A model generated the notes under the pieces. It was not told where the DNA came from. It did not search any database and worked only from the letters and a program-made list of their open reading frames with translations. Made by a program: the position numbers and the translations under genes. From positions 1 to 19,110 of the forward strand of contig WFVN01000177.1 of NCBI GenBank assembly GCA_015491615.1: a stretch of DNA of 19,110 nucleotides, given 5' to 3'. Positions within the stretch are counted from its first letter, which is position 1, and every line of letters starts with the position of its first letter. Shown here piece by piece: positions 1 through 7,813 of this stretch. This DNA is from Gammaproteobacteria bacterium. Its GTDB lineage: Bacteria > Pseudomonadota > Gammaproteobacteria > S012-40.

Positions 1-1
1 C

Positions 2-613
2 CTCTACCTCCCCGACGGCAGCCACGCCATCCCACAGATCCTGGAAAGCGCCCGGGTGCACGGCCTAACGATCAACGGTATCACCCTCGCGCGTCCGACC
101 CTGGACGACGTCTTCCTCCATTTCACCGGCGCCTCCCTGCAGCGGGGGGACACCGAAACCGCCGCCCCCTGGTGGGAGAAATGGGCCGGCAAGGGCGGTG
201 GCCGCTGGGCCAAAAAATGGCAGCAGAACGCCGCGGCCGGGGAAACCGCCGGGGACGACCAAGGGGAGTGGCCACGCCGGCAGGGCGGCGAGGAAGACTG
301 GCGGCGCTGGCAAGGTGGCGGAAACAGCGATGAAAACGGGCAAGCCTGGCAGGACGAGGGAGCCGCCGAGGGTGGCGACACCCTGCAGAAAGCCGGGCTC
401 CAGGGCGGTGAATGGCCGCGCTCCGAGGGCGACGGAGCCCCCCTTCCAAAAGGACGGGAGCGCGCCGAGCAGGCCGAGACGACCGACTGGCGCCGCGGGC
501 GGCACGATGGGAACGACAACGAATCATCCTCCGCCGACGACTGGCCGGCGGAAAAGCAAGGCGGGCAATGGCCCCGCGACGGGCGACGGAAAGACGAGGG
601 AGACAAGGGGTGA
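2..613 (+). CDS. ABC-2 type exporter ATPase, C-terminal part, with Trp-rich tail (partial)
   Basis: The 5' end lies outside the window and the frame is open from base 2, leaving 203 visible residues. Residues 1-45 carry the end of a DrrA/CcmA-like export ATPase, including the typical closing motif PTLDDVFLHFTG (residues 32-43). Walker A, the signature motif and Walker B lie upstream and are not seen. From about residue 51 to the stop comes a tail rich in Gly, Trp, Arg, Asp and Glu with 13 Trp, including WWEKW, RWAKKW, EDWRRWQGG and repeated EWPR/QWPR. Family members normally end soon after the DDVF motif, so this tail is an extension. It is in frame with the conserved core and its stop overlaps a GTG start option for the permease, which argues against a frameshift. 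The ATPase should sit on the cytoplasmic face and power the permease encoded next. The substrate is unknown; drug, lipid and polysaccharide exporters share this fold. Confidence 0.85.
   Translation, partial: LYLPDGSHAIPQILESARVHGLTINGITLARPTLDDVFLHFTGASLQRGDTETAAPWWEKWAGKGGGRWAKKWQQNAAAGETAGDDQGEWPRRQGGEEDWRRWQGGGNSDENGQAWQDEGAAEGGDTLQKAGLQGGEWPRSEGDGAPLPKGRERAEQAETTDWRRGRHDGNDNESSSADDWPAEKQGGQWPRDGRRKDEGDKG
152..610 (+). repeat. Trp-rich low-complexity tail of the ABC ATPase
   Basis: This segment encodes the last ~150 residues of the ATPase. It contains two degenerate motif types: W-x-x-W or W-x-x-x-W pairs (WWEKW, RWAKKW, DWRRW) and W-P-[RA] units (EWPRRQGG, EWPRSEG, DDWPAEKQGG, QWPRDG). 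The same two types recur in the periplasmic insertion of the RND protein at 6815-7216. I see no recognisable fold, and the composition suggests intrinsic disorder with regularly spaced aromatic anchors. Confidence 0.75.
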
Positions 614-618
614 GCGCG

Positions 619-1380
619 ATGTGGATGGATACCTGGCACCTGTTTCAGAAATACTTGCGCATCAATCTGCGCATGCCCCTGTGGTCCCTGTTCGGCCTCG
701 TTCAGCCCCTGTTATGGCTGTTCATCTTCGGCGCCCTGTTCTCCTCTTTCGCCCGCCTGCCCGGCTTCCCCACCCCCAGCTACATCGATTTCCTGCTGCC
801 CGGGGTGCTGGTGATGACGGTCCTGTTCGGGTCTTCCTGGTCGGGGGTGAGTCTGCTACGAGAGATCGACTCGGGGGTGGTGGACAAGATGCTGGTCTCC
901 CCCGTCTCGCGCACCGCCATCGTCCTCTCGCGCGTCCTCCATTCCGCGGTACAGGTGCTGGTGCAATGCCTCCTGGTGCTCGTCGCCGGTTGGCTGTACG
1001 GGGCCCAAGTGAGCGCCTCACCCGCGCACATGGCCGGAGCCTTCGCCCTCATCCTGTTGCTGGGCGTGGGTTTCGCCAGCCTCTCCAACGGTTTGGCCAT
1101 GCTGTTGCAACGGGAAGAGCCCCTGGTGGTGATGGGCAACATGATGACCCTGCCTTTGATGTTCTTCTCCTCGGCCCTGGTGCCGGCGGCCATGATGCCC
1201 GACTGGATCCACTGGCTGAGCCGTATCAATCCCATCGAATACGCCGTCGCTGGGATCCGCGCCTTGCTCGTCCCCAGCAGCAACGGAGGCGAGCTGTGGC
1301 TGGATTTCCTGGTGCTGGGTGCCTTCGCCCTGTTGGCCACGGCCTGGGCGGCATCGGCCTTCAACCGCCTCAACGATTGA
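619..1380 (+). CDS. ABC-2 type transporter permease
   Basis: This 253-residue integral membrane protein is of normal length for ABC-2/DrrB-like permeases. Hydrophobic segments at roughly residues 22-45, 60-80, 105-127, 137-160, 170-195 and 230-250 fit six TM helices. A family-like segment with SRINPIEYAVAGIRALL lies near residues 195-215, before the last helix. It should form the channel half of an exporter with the ATPase encoded just upstream. A GTG at 610 overlaps the ATPase stop (GTGA), and the ATG at 619 has AAGGGGTG at good spacing. I chose 619, though 610 is possible, and either start implies translational coupling. The stop lies only 3 nt from the stop of the convergent TPR-barrel gene. 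Confidence 0.88.
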   Translation: MWMDTWHLFQKYLRINLRMPLWSLFGLVQPLLWLFIFGALFSSFARLPGFPTPSYIDFLLPGVLVMTVLFGSSWSGVSLLREIDSGVVDKMLVSPVSRTAIVLSRVLHSAVQVLVQCLLVLVAGWLYGAQVSASPAHMAGAFALILLLGVGFASLSNGLAMLLQREEPLVVMGNMMTLPLMFFSSALVPAAMMPDWIHWLSRINPIEYAVAGIRALLVPSSNGGELWLDFLVLGAFALLATAWAASAFNRLND

Positions 1381-1383
1381 GCC

Positions 1384-4158
1384 TCAAAAACTCATCTGCA
1401 GGCCCGCGGTGACGGTGAAGCGAGTGTAGTTGCCCAGGGCCGTGCTCTGAAAGTTGCGCACCGAGTCCTCCACCGTCTGCTGGGTGGCGTCGGCCACCGG
1501 CAGGGAGGAGAAGTTCTTCTGCGCGTTACCGGCCACGTAGAACTGCAGATCCTTGTAGAACTGGTAGGACAGGCGCCCGAACAGGGTCAGATTGAGGTTG
1601 TTGCGTTTCTCGTTGCCACCGTTGAGCCAGGAGCCCGAATCCACGTTGATGTAAGCGTAGTAGCTGGCCTGCGTGCCCACGTTGAGGCTCAGCCCCGGCG
1701 ACAAGGTCTTCAGGGCCGAGGCATTCAACAGGAAACTGTTGTACTCGTAGTCCATGGAATCGAAGGTGAGCAGCCTCACCGTGGACTCCTGTCCGGTGAG
1801 GGGATCGGTAAGGGTGATGGTGCGGAAATTCTGCCGTTGCACCAAGTTGCGCCGCGCCGACACCCCTGCTCCCAGGGTGAGGGTGAAGCCCCCTTTCAGC
1901 CCCTGAGAGATACTGGTGGTGAGGGTCGGGGTGAGGGTTTCGAGGCCGGCGTTGCCAAGGGAGGAGAGATACTGAGTGGACAGGCGCAGGACGAGGGCGG
2001 TAGGCACCTTAGCGTCCTCCTCCGGGCGAGGATTGAGGCCGAACAAAGCGGGCAGGTAGCGGCGCGCGCTGCGCTCGATGGTGAGGGTTTCGGTGTGGCT
2101 CACGTCCACCTCGGTGAGGAGGTTGGACAGCTCCGCGCGGCTCAACCCCAGGTTCCACTTGCGGTCCGCCTGGCCGTAGATGAGATTGAAACGATAACTG
2201 GAGTTGTAATAGTCGAACTGGCCCAGGTGGTAGGTGGAATAGCGTGGGCTGGCGGTGAGACTGAGGCGCCAACGCTCGCTCATCTTGTACCGGTACATGA
2301 AGTTGAAACTCAAATCCGAGCGCAGCTCTTGGGCAGGATCCTTGTCATTGAAATTGATGTTGCTGTCGAAGGCCATGACGTAGCTCAAATTATTGGAAAA
2401 TCCGCTCAGGCTCTTCTCCACCTCCGCCAGGCGCTGCTCAGCCTCCTCGACGATCTTCGGGTCCTTGGCGCCGAAAACGATGGTGCGGTACTCGCCGGCG
2501 GCCAGCTCCTCCAGTTCCAGTTGCTGGTACACCTGCCCCAACAACATGCGCATACGGTGGTTGTCGGGACGCTTCTGCAGGACCCGCTGATAGGCGCGTG
2601 CCGCCTCACGCAGGTCGCCCAGGCTGGAGGTCACCAAGCCGTAGTAGAAGCTGGCCTCTAGGTTGTCCGGATCTTCCACAAGGATTTCTTCCAGCTCCTT
2701 GCGGGCAGCGTTGAGGCGCTGGTCCAGCCAAAGCCCCTTGGCCTTGGTGATGCGCCATTTCTGACGGGCGACACCCACCTCGGGGGCATCGCCACCGATC
2801 TCGAGGATCTTCTCGTACTGCCGCGAGGCCAGGGTGAGTTCGTTCTTCTGTTCATGGATGTAGGCGAGATTGAGGTAAGCGCGCAAGTTTTTGGGATCGA
2901 GCTGGATGACTTTGCGGAAGGCCTCGGCGGCCTCGTCCAACTTTTTCTGCTGCGCCAGGATGACCCCCTTGTTGAACAGGGCCTTGACGTTACCGGGAAA
3001 GATGGCCAGGGCCTTCTCGTATTCACGGAGCCCCTCCTCCACCTGGCCGGCGCGTAATTTTTGATCCGCCAGGGCGGTATGGACGTCGTTGAGGCGCGCC
3101 GTGGCCACTTTGCGGTAGCGCCCCCGCTGGTCGTGTTCGATGACGTAACGCAACTGCTCGATGGCCTCGTTCACCCGTCCCACGGTGAGGTAGAAATTGG
3201 CCAGGTTGAGGCGTGCCGAGAAGTTGTCGGGATCCAGATCCAGAACCTTTCCGAGCGCCGCCTCGCCCTCTTCATGGTCACCCATCTGTAAATGGGCGAC
3301 CCCTAAATTGAACCATCCTTCCTGGCTCTTGGGGTTCGCTTCCACCACCTCGCGGAACGCTTCTACCGCAGCGCGGAAACGCCCTTGCGCCATGAGCCGC
3401 CGCCCCCGGAGGATGCCCAGGCGTTCACGCGCCACTACGGTGATACGGTTTTTCGCGTTCAAGCGATCGATGGTTTCCAAGTGCTCGATGGCCTTATCGA
3501 GATCGCCTTCTCGTTCATAGATGTTGGCCAGGTTGAAATGTGCCAGGAGGTTCTTGGGCTGGTGCTTCAGGAGCCGTTGGAAGGTCTGCTTGGCCTCCTG
3601 CACACGGTTCAACAGGACGTAGGTGGAAGCGACGTTGAACAGCACTTCCGGGTCGTCTCCGAATTCGGACAACAGCCCGTTGAAGACCAGCAGGGCGGCA
3701 TTCAATTCTCCATTTTTGGCCAGTTCGCGACCAGTGGAGATGGCCAAACGCTTTTCCACCCGTTTCATGCGCCGGTCCTTCTTCCCGACGGCCAACAGGC
3801 GTTTGTATTCCGTCTGTGCTTCAGCATAGCGACCCAGGGTCTCGTACAGCTCGGCCAGTTTGAGTCCAATGCGGATGTTGGTGGGGGCCAGCTTGGAGCT
3901 TTTCTTGAAATATTCGATGGCCTGATCGACCTTGCGCCGCTGCACGTACAAAAGCCCCAGGCGGTAGTACGCCTCAGCGTTCTCCGGGTCGATCACCAAC
4001 ACCGACTTGAGGTCCCGCTCCGCTTCGTCCAACTGACCTTTGCGCAGGGCGACGATGGCCTGGGAAAGGAGGTCTTCGGCGTTTTGGCCCCAGGCGGGCG
4101 GGGCCGCCAAGGCGAGGAGGAGACAACAGACAGGGAAAATGGCGCGGCGCCGAACCAT
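1384..4158 (-). CDS. TPR-repeat outer-membrane beta-barrel protein
   Basis: The protein has 924 residues. A signal peptide runs over about residues 1-25 (hydrophobic core, then PPAWGQ). Residues 27-565 form about 15 TPR-like helical repeats, with recurring A-x-x-x-L-G-x-x-Y, a Gly after the first helix and closing D/N-P. After a short helix, residues 586-924 look like an outer-membrane barrel: alternating aromatic/polar strands opening with FDSNIN and ending in the terminal Phe of LQMSF. TPR scaffold plus barrel in one chain recalls exopolysaccharide secretins (BcsC, PgaA) and Slam-type proteins (DUF560), but no glycosyltransferase or lipoprotein substrate gene is nearby, so I assign none of these names. 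It is last in the five-gene operon; its ATG lies 2 nt after the preceding stop. The TPR part probably sits in the periplasm, possibly docking the RND or ABC partner. Confidence 0.82.
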   Translation of the reverse strand: MVRRRAIFPVCCLLLALAAPPAWGQNAEDLLSQAIVALRKGQLDEAERDLKSVLVIDPENAEAYYRLGLLYVQRRKVDQAIEYFKKSSKLAPTNIRIGLKLAELYETLGRYAEAQTEYKRLLAVGKKDRRMKRVEKRLAISTGRELAKNGELNAALLVFNGLLSEFGDDPEVLFNVASTYVLLNRVQEAKQTFQRLLKHQPKNLLAHFNLANIYEREGDLDKAIEHLETIDRLNAKNRITVVARERLGILRGRRLMAQGRFRAAVEAFREVVEANPKSQEGWFNLGVAHLQMGDHEEGEAALGKVLDLDPDNFSARLNLANFYLTVGRVNEAIEQLRYVIEHDQRGRYRKVATARLNDVHTALADQKLRAGQVEEGLREYEKALAIFPGNVKALFNKGVILAQQKKLDEAAEAFRKVIQLDPKNLRAYLNLAYIHEQKNELTLASRQYEKILEIGGDAPEVGVARQKWRITKAKGLWLDQRLNAARKELEEILVEDPDNLEASFYYGLVTSSLGDLREAARAYQRVLQKRPDNHRMRMLLGQVYQQLELEELAAGEYRTIVFGAKDPKIVEEAEQRLAEVEKSLSGFSNNLSYVMAFDSNINFNDKDPAQELRSDLSFNFMYRYKMSERWRLSLTASPRYSTYHLGQFDYYNSSYRFNLIYGQADRKWNLGLSRAELSNLLTEVDVSHTETLTIERSARRYLPALFGLNPRPEEDAKVPTALVLRLSTQYLSSLGNAGLETLTPTLTTSISQGLKGGFTLTLGAGVSARRNLVQRQNFRTITLTDPLTGQESTVRLLTFDSMDYEYNSFLLNASALKTLSPGLSLNVGTQASYYAYINVDSGSWLNGGNEKRNNLNLTLFGRLSYQFYKDLQFYVAGNAQKNFSSLPVADATQQTVEDSVRNFQSTALGNYTRFTVTAGLQMSF

Positions 4159-4160
4159 GG

Positions 4161-5078
4161 TCAGAACTCGATACTGATCTTGGCCACGACCTTCCAGCCG
4201 TTGAATTCGAGCAGGAACGGCCGAGTGGTCTCGCCATCGGAATCCAGGTAGTACGTCTGACCGTTTTGGCGATTGACACCCAAGGGGTCAAGACCACTGG
4301 TGATACGGTCGCCGTCGTTGAAGTCGTAGCGCCCCGAAAGGCCCTTCATGGGCGCCCGGCGCAGGGACTTGTAGTAGGCCGACTCCAGCGCCAAGGCGAT
4401 ACGGTCATTGAAATTGATCTCCAATCCCACCCCCGCCTGCAGGGCGAGGATGCCCGTGGTCTGGGAACGGTATACGGCAATGCGACGAAAGCCCGCCGGC
4501 GGGCCGGACAGAAAGGAGAAGACATGCTCCTCCTTGTAGTCCACGTCGAAGATTTCGTGCAGGGTGAGTCCCAGATAGAGGTTGCTTAGCTTGGGGCGCT
4601 TGCGCAGGTAACTACGCCAACCCAAATAGTACTGGGTGTAGGAAAAACTACCTCGGCGTTCATAGTCGGCCAGATTGTCGGGAGCGCCCTGGATGGGGAA
4701 CACCACTTGAATGGCCGACTTGGAGCTCACCTCCCAGGAGGCCATGCCGAGGACGAAGTCGTGGCGCGGATTGACGTAGCGGCGGAATTCCAGTCCCGCC
4801 TCGGGCCCCATGCTGAAGTCGGGCAAGGGATTGTAGAAGACGAAGTCCACCTCCGGATAGGTGGCCTCTCCCTGCACGTCTTCGGGAAGAGCGGTAGTGA
4901 TTTGCGCACGCCCGCGGAAAGGAGCTAGAAAGACCCCCTGGCGCAGGGTGGTGAGCTGCGGCTGGCTGATGCCGAAGACGGGGCTGAAAGTCCACGAGCC
5001 GGGGCGCGGCGCCGCCTGGACCGCCAGGGGACAGGCGACCAGGAGACACAGCAGCAACAGTCCCCGGAGCGCTTTCAT
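4161..5078 (-). CDS. Predicted outer-membrane beta-barrel protein, unrecognised family
   Basis: The protein has 305 residues. A clear signal peptide (LLLLCLLVACPLAVQA) ends near residue 23. The mature part contains amphipathic strands such as YTQYYLGWRSY, SNLYLGLTLHEIF, AGVGLEINF and RIALALESAYY, and it ends KISIEF, the C-terminal aromatic expected of a BAM-assembled barrel. The size would suit roughly 10-14 strands. I do not recognise the family. The start codon overlaps the RND stop by 4 nt (ATGA) and AAAGG lies 6 nt upstream, so it is translationally coupled to the exporter. An outer-membrane partner in the same transport pathway is likely from context but not shown by the sequence. A soluble lipocalin-like beta protein is less likely because of the length and strand pattern. 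Confidence 0.72.
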   Translation of the reverse strand: MKALRGLLLLCLLVACPLAVQAAPRPGSWTFSPVFGISQPQLTTLRQGVFLAPFRGRAQITTALPEDVQGEATYPEVDFVFYNPLPDFSMGPEAGLEFRRYVNPRHDFVLGMASWEVSSKSAIQVVFPIQGAPDNLADYERRGSFSYTQYYLGWRSYLRKRPKLSNLYLGLTLHEIFDVDYKEEHVFSFLSGPPAGFRRIAVYRSQTTGILALQAGVGLEINFNDRIALALESAYYKSLRRAPMKGLSGRYDFNDGDRITSGLDPLGVNRQNGQTYYLDSDGETTRPFLLEFNGWKVVAKISIEF

Positions 5079-7795
5079 GTAGGGCCTTTGTCCTCACGTA
5101 GATAGACCAGGGGCAGCAGAATCAATGCCGCCAGGCAGCTCAGAGCCATGTAAGCGGCGACGAAATAGCCCAACTTCTGATGCGGTGGAAACTGGGACAG
5201 GGCCAAAACCAGGAAACCAACGGCGACAATGACGGCATTGACGAGGATGGAGCGGCCAACCCCGGCGAGGGTCTCGTCCAGGGCCTTGGTGGCGCCCTCG
5301 GCGCGGCGCACCTGATAGTAGCGGTAGATGAAGTGGACGGCATAATCCACGCCGACACCGATGGCGATACCGGCGGCAAGGGCGGTGGAGACGTCCAGGG
5401 GGATGCCCAGGAAACCGGCGGCCCCGGCCACCACCAGGGTGGCGGCGGCCACCGGCACCACCACGCCGATGCCGTCGCGCAGGCGGCGGAAGACGAGCAG
5501 GGCGATGAGAAAGATGGCCACTTTGGAGAAGACGATGGCAGTGGTCTGGCTGTCGATGAGGAGCTGCGCCCAGACCACCGAGTTGTTGGCCGAGCCGGCG
5601 TAGTTGACCCGCACCGGCAGGGCTGCGAACTCACGTTCGACGAATGCCTGGACGTGCGCCAGAACCTCCTGTAGTTGGGCAGTATGGTCAGTCTTGACAG
5701 CGATGCGCACGACACCTTTCTGGTAGTCGTAATCCACCACTTCGTCGAGCAGTTGTGGACGCCCGGAGACGGAGAACAGGAACAGGTATTCACTCACCAG
5801 CTCGCGTGTCTCCGGCAAGCGGTCGTAAGCCGGATCGCCGGCATGCAGGTTCTTGTTCATGTTCTTCAGGTAGTCCACCAGGGAGAGGCTGCCGCCCACC
5901 TGGGGGAACCGTTCCACCGAGACCTGCAGAGCCTCCATGCGCCGGAGCAGGGCCGGATCCTTGAAGACACCGGGTTCACTCCCTTCGACGACCACGTTGA
6001 GAAACGTGGTGCCGTCGAATTTCTCGTTGAGGACGACATTGGAGCGATAGACCTCGCTATCCTTGGGGAAGTCCTCCATCCAACTGGAGTCCACCTGCAG
6101 GCGGGTGGATCCCGCTACCGCCCCTATCAACACCAGGCCGGCCAAGCCCCAGGCGAGAACCGGGCGGGAAGCAAGAGCGCGTCCCAAGGCCACCAGGTGG
6201 CGGGCCGGGCGGGAGCCGACGCCGTGCACCCGCAGGGTGCGGCGCCGTTCGTAATATCCGGCCACCTTTGGTCGCAGGAGGGTGAGGACGGCGGGCACCA
6301 GAGTCACCGATACCAGCCAGGAGAAAAGAATGCCCACCATGGCGAACACGCCGAAGACCTTGAAGGGGGGCATCTCTGCCAACAGGAGGGCGGCGAAACC
6401 GATGGCGGTGGTCACCGAGGTGGTGATGAGGGGCGGGCCGAGGCGCTCCATGGTCTCGGCGACGATCTCCCGCGCGGGCCGTTCGTTGTCGCGCACCACC
6501 GCGTCGCCGTAGTGGCTGAGGATGTGCACCGCGTCGGCGATGCCCACCGCCACCAGGATCACCGGCAACATGGTGGAGATGGTATACATGGGTACCCCCA
6601 CCCAGGCCATGAGGCCCATGGTCCAGAGGATGGCGGCGCTCATCACTGCTAAGGGCAGGAGTACGCCACGCCAGGTACGAAAGACCAGGGCCAGGACCAG
6701 GGCCAAGACCGCCAACACCGCCGGCACCATCTTCTTGAGGTCGGCGAGGGCGAGCAGTCCCGATTGCACTTCCACCACCGGGCGACCGGCGAGATAGAAA
6801 CGGTCCTCGATGGGACCGGTAGCGGTCGGCGCAGCCTGGTCCCCCTGCTGCCACTTCTGCCAATCGCCGCCAGTGTTCCCCGTCTTCGTCGCCAGGGCGG
6901 GCTCGTCGGAGCCGTCCTGGGACGAGGTCCCCCCCTGCCACCGTCGCCAATCGTCCTGCCCCAACGAAGCGCCGGCGCCCTGCTCCGCAGGAACATCCCC
7001 AGGGCTGGAGGTCGTCTCATCCTGCCACCCACCTTGCCACTGAGACCAACCGCCCACCTCTGTACCGGTCCCACCGTCCGGCCAATTCTCCGCACCGGAT
7101 CGGCTCGGGCCCTCGCCCTGATCGGCCTGTTCCGAACCTGCGCCGGCCTTTTGCGACCATTTCTGCCAATCACCGGCGCCACCCGGCCACCAGGACCCGC
7201 CCTCGCCCGTCTCGGCGCCGATGATGCCTTTGATGGCGAAATAGGCCTGGTAGCGGTTGGCGATGCCTTCCTTGATCTTGGCGCGGATCATGGCGGCAGT
7301 GCCGTCGGCGGAGACCAGGTTGCCCACGAACAGGTCGGCGTTGTCGTACACCCGTTTCTTGAGGGTGGCGATGGCCTCGGGGGTGGTGGGTACCTCCGGC
7401 ATGAGGGGACGGGAGCCGATCTCCGTCTCGGTGCCGAAAAAATAGGTGGCGGTGGCGAGGGAAGCCACGTCGATGGGACGGGTGGACTCCACCATGGGCA
7501 GGGCGGCGATCTTGTCGGTGATGCGTTTGATGCGCGCCAGGGTCTCGGCGTTGAAGACAGTGTCCTTCTCGTTCACTACGGCGATGACGATGGCGTCCTT
7601 GATACCGAACCACTCGTCCACCTTCTCGTCGTACTCGATGGCCGGGTGGTTTTTGGGGAAGTACACGCGCGCGTCGGTCTCCCACTGGAGCCGCGGCAAC
7701 CCCAGGGCGAAGACCAGGGTGAGGGCGCACACCCCCAGCAGAGTCGTCCATGGATGATTCACGCCAAGTCCGTATAGCTTTTTCAACATCGCCAT
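5075..7795 (-). CDS. RND/MMPL superfamily exporter with Trp-rich periplasmic insertion
   Basis: The protein has 906 residues and two RND halves. TM1 is at about residues 14-33, followed by a large periplasmic loop to residue 355, then five TM helices (356-504). The second half has TM at 546-562, a periplasmic loop to 750 and five TM helices (752-897). Motifs GIADAVHILSHY (418-429) and GVGVDYAVHFIYRYY (813-827) are the repeated D-x-x-H helix signature of MMPL/HpnN-type exporters. Such proteins use the proton gradient to move lipids or other hydrophobic molecules from the outer leaflet or periplasm. Residues 194-327 of the first loop are an inserted Gly/Trp/Asp/Gln-rich stretch not typical of the family. 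The first ATG (7795) has GAAGGA only 3-4 nt upstream, so the ATG at 7789 (MLKKLYG) has better ribosome spacing and may be the real start. The gene lies 18 nt after the DUF1302 gene and overlaps the next one. Confidence 0.9.
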   Translation of the reverse strand: MAMLKKLYGLGVNHPWTTLLGVCALTLVFALGLPRLQWETDARVYFPKNHPAIEYDEKVDEWFGIKDAIVIAVVNEKDTVFNAETLARIKRITDKIAALPMVESTRPIDVASLATATYFFGTETEIGSRPLMPEVPTTPEAIATLKKRVYDNADLFVGNLVSADGTAAMIRAKIKEGIANRYQAYFAIKGIIGAETGEGGSWWPGGAGDWQKWSQKAGAGSEQADQGEGPSRSGAENWPDGGTGTEVGGWSQWQGGWQDETTSSPGDVPAEQGAGASLGQDDWRRWQGGTSSQDGSDEPALATKTGNTGGDWQKWQQGDQAAPTATGPIEDRFYLAGRPVVEVQSGLLALADLKKMVPAVLAVLALVLALVFRTWRGVLLPLAVMSAAILWTMGLMAWVGVPMYTISTMLPVILVAVGIADAVHILSHYGDAVVRDNERPAREIVAETMERLGPPLITTSVTTAIGFAALLLAEMPPFKVFGVFAMVGILFSWLVSVTLVPAVLTLLRPKVAGYYERRRTLRVHGVGSRPARHLVALGRALASRPVLAWGLAGLVLIGAVAGSTRLQVDSSWMEDFPKDSEVYRSNVVLNEKFDGTTFLNVVVEGSEPGVFKDPALLRRMEALQVSVERFPQVGGSLSLVDYLKNMNKNLHAGDPAYDRLPETRELVSEYLFLFSVSGRPQLLDEVVDYDYQKGVVRIAVKTDHTAQLQEVLAHVQAFVEREFAALPVRVNYAGSANNSVVWAQLLIDSQTTAIVFSKVAIFLIALLVFRRLRDGIGVVVPVAAATLVVAGAAGFLGIPLDVSTALAAGIAIGVGVDYAVHFIYRYYQVRRAEGATKALDETLAGVGRSILVNAVIVAVGFLVLALSQFPPHQKLGYFVAAYMALSCLAALILLPLVYLREDKGPT
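6815..7216 (-). repeat. Trp-rich low-complexity insertion in RND periplasmic loop 1
   Basis: This segment encodes residues 194-327 of the RND protein. Twelve Trp occur in degenerate units: SWWPGG, GDWQKWSQ, ENWPDGG, GGWSQWQGGWQD, DDWRRWQGG and GDWQKWQQGD, separated by Gly/Ser/Glu/Asp-rich linkers. Flanking sequences (FAIKGIIGAET before, IEDRFYLAGRPVVEVQSG after) look like an ordinary RND porter domain, so this is an in-frame insertion. It resembles the ABC ATPase tail at 152-610 but is predicted to face the periplasm. Confidence 0.78.
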
Positions 7796-7813
7796 CGTTC
7801 CTTCTCGTTATCG

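Noticed and set aside
152..610. W-x-x-W motifs as C-mannosylation sites
   Set aside because: C-mannosylation of W-x-x-W is known from eukaryotic secretory proteins; nothing here suggests the enzyme, and the ATPase tail should be cytoplasmic.
152..610. ATPase tail as a frameshift artefact
   Set aside because: The tail is in frame with the conserved DDVF motif, ends at a stop overlapping a GTG start option for the permease, and matches the RND insertion in motif content.
198..1412. Long plus-strand open frame of 404 codons across the ABC genes
   Set aside because: It is a different frame from both the conserved ATPase end and the permease, and its product is Pro/Arg/Gly-rich without any motif; a shadow of high GC coding.
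1384..4158. TPR-barrel as cellulose or poly-N-acetylglucosamine exporter
   Set aside because: No synthase, c-di-GMP-binding protein or deacetylase gene is nearby, so the architecture alone is not enough to name it.
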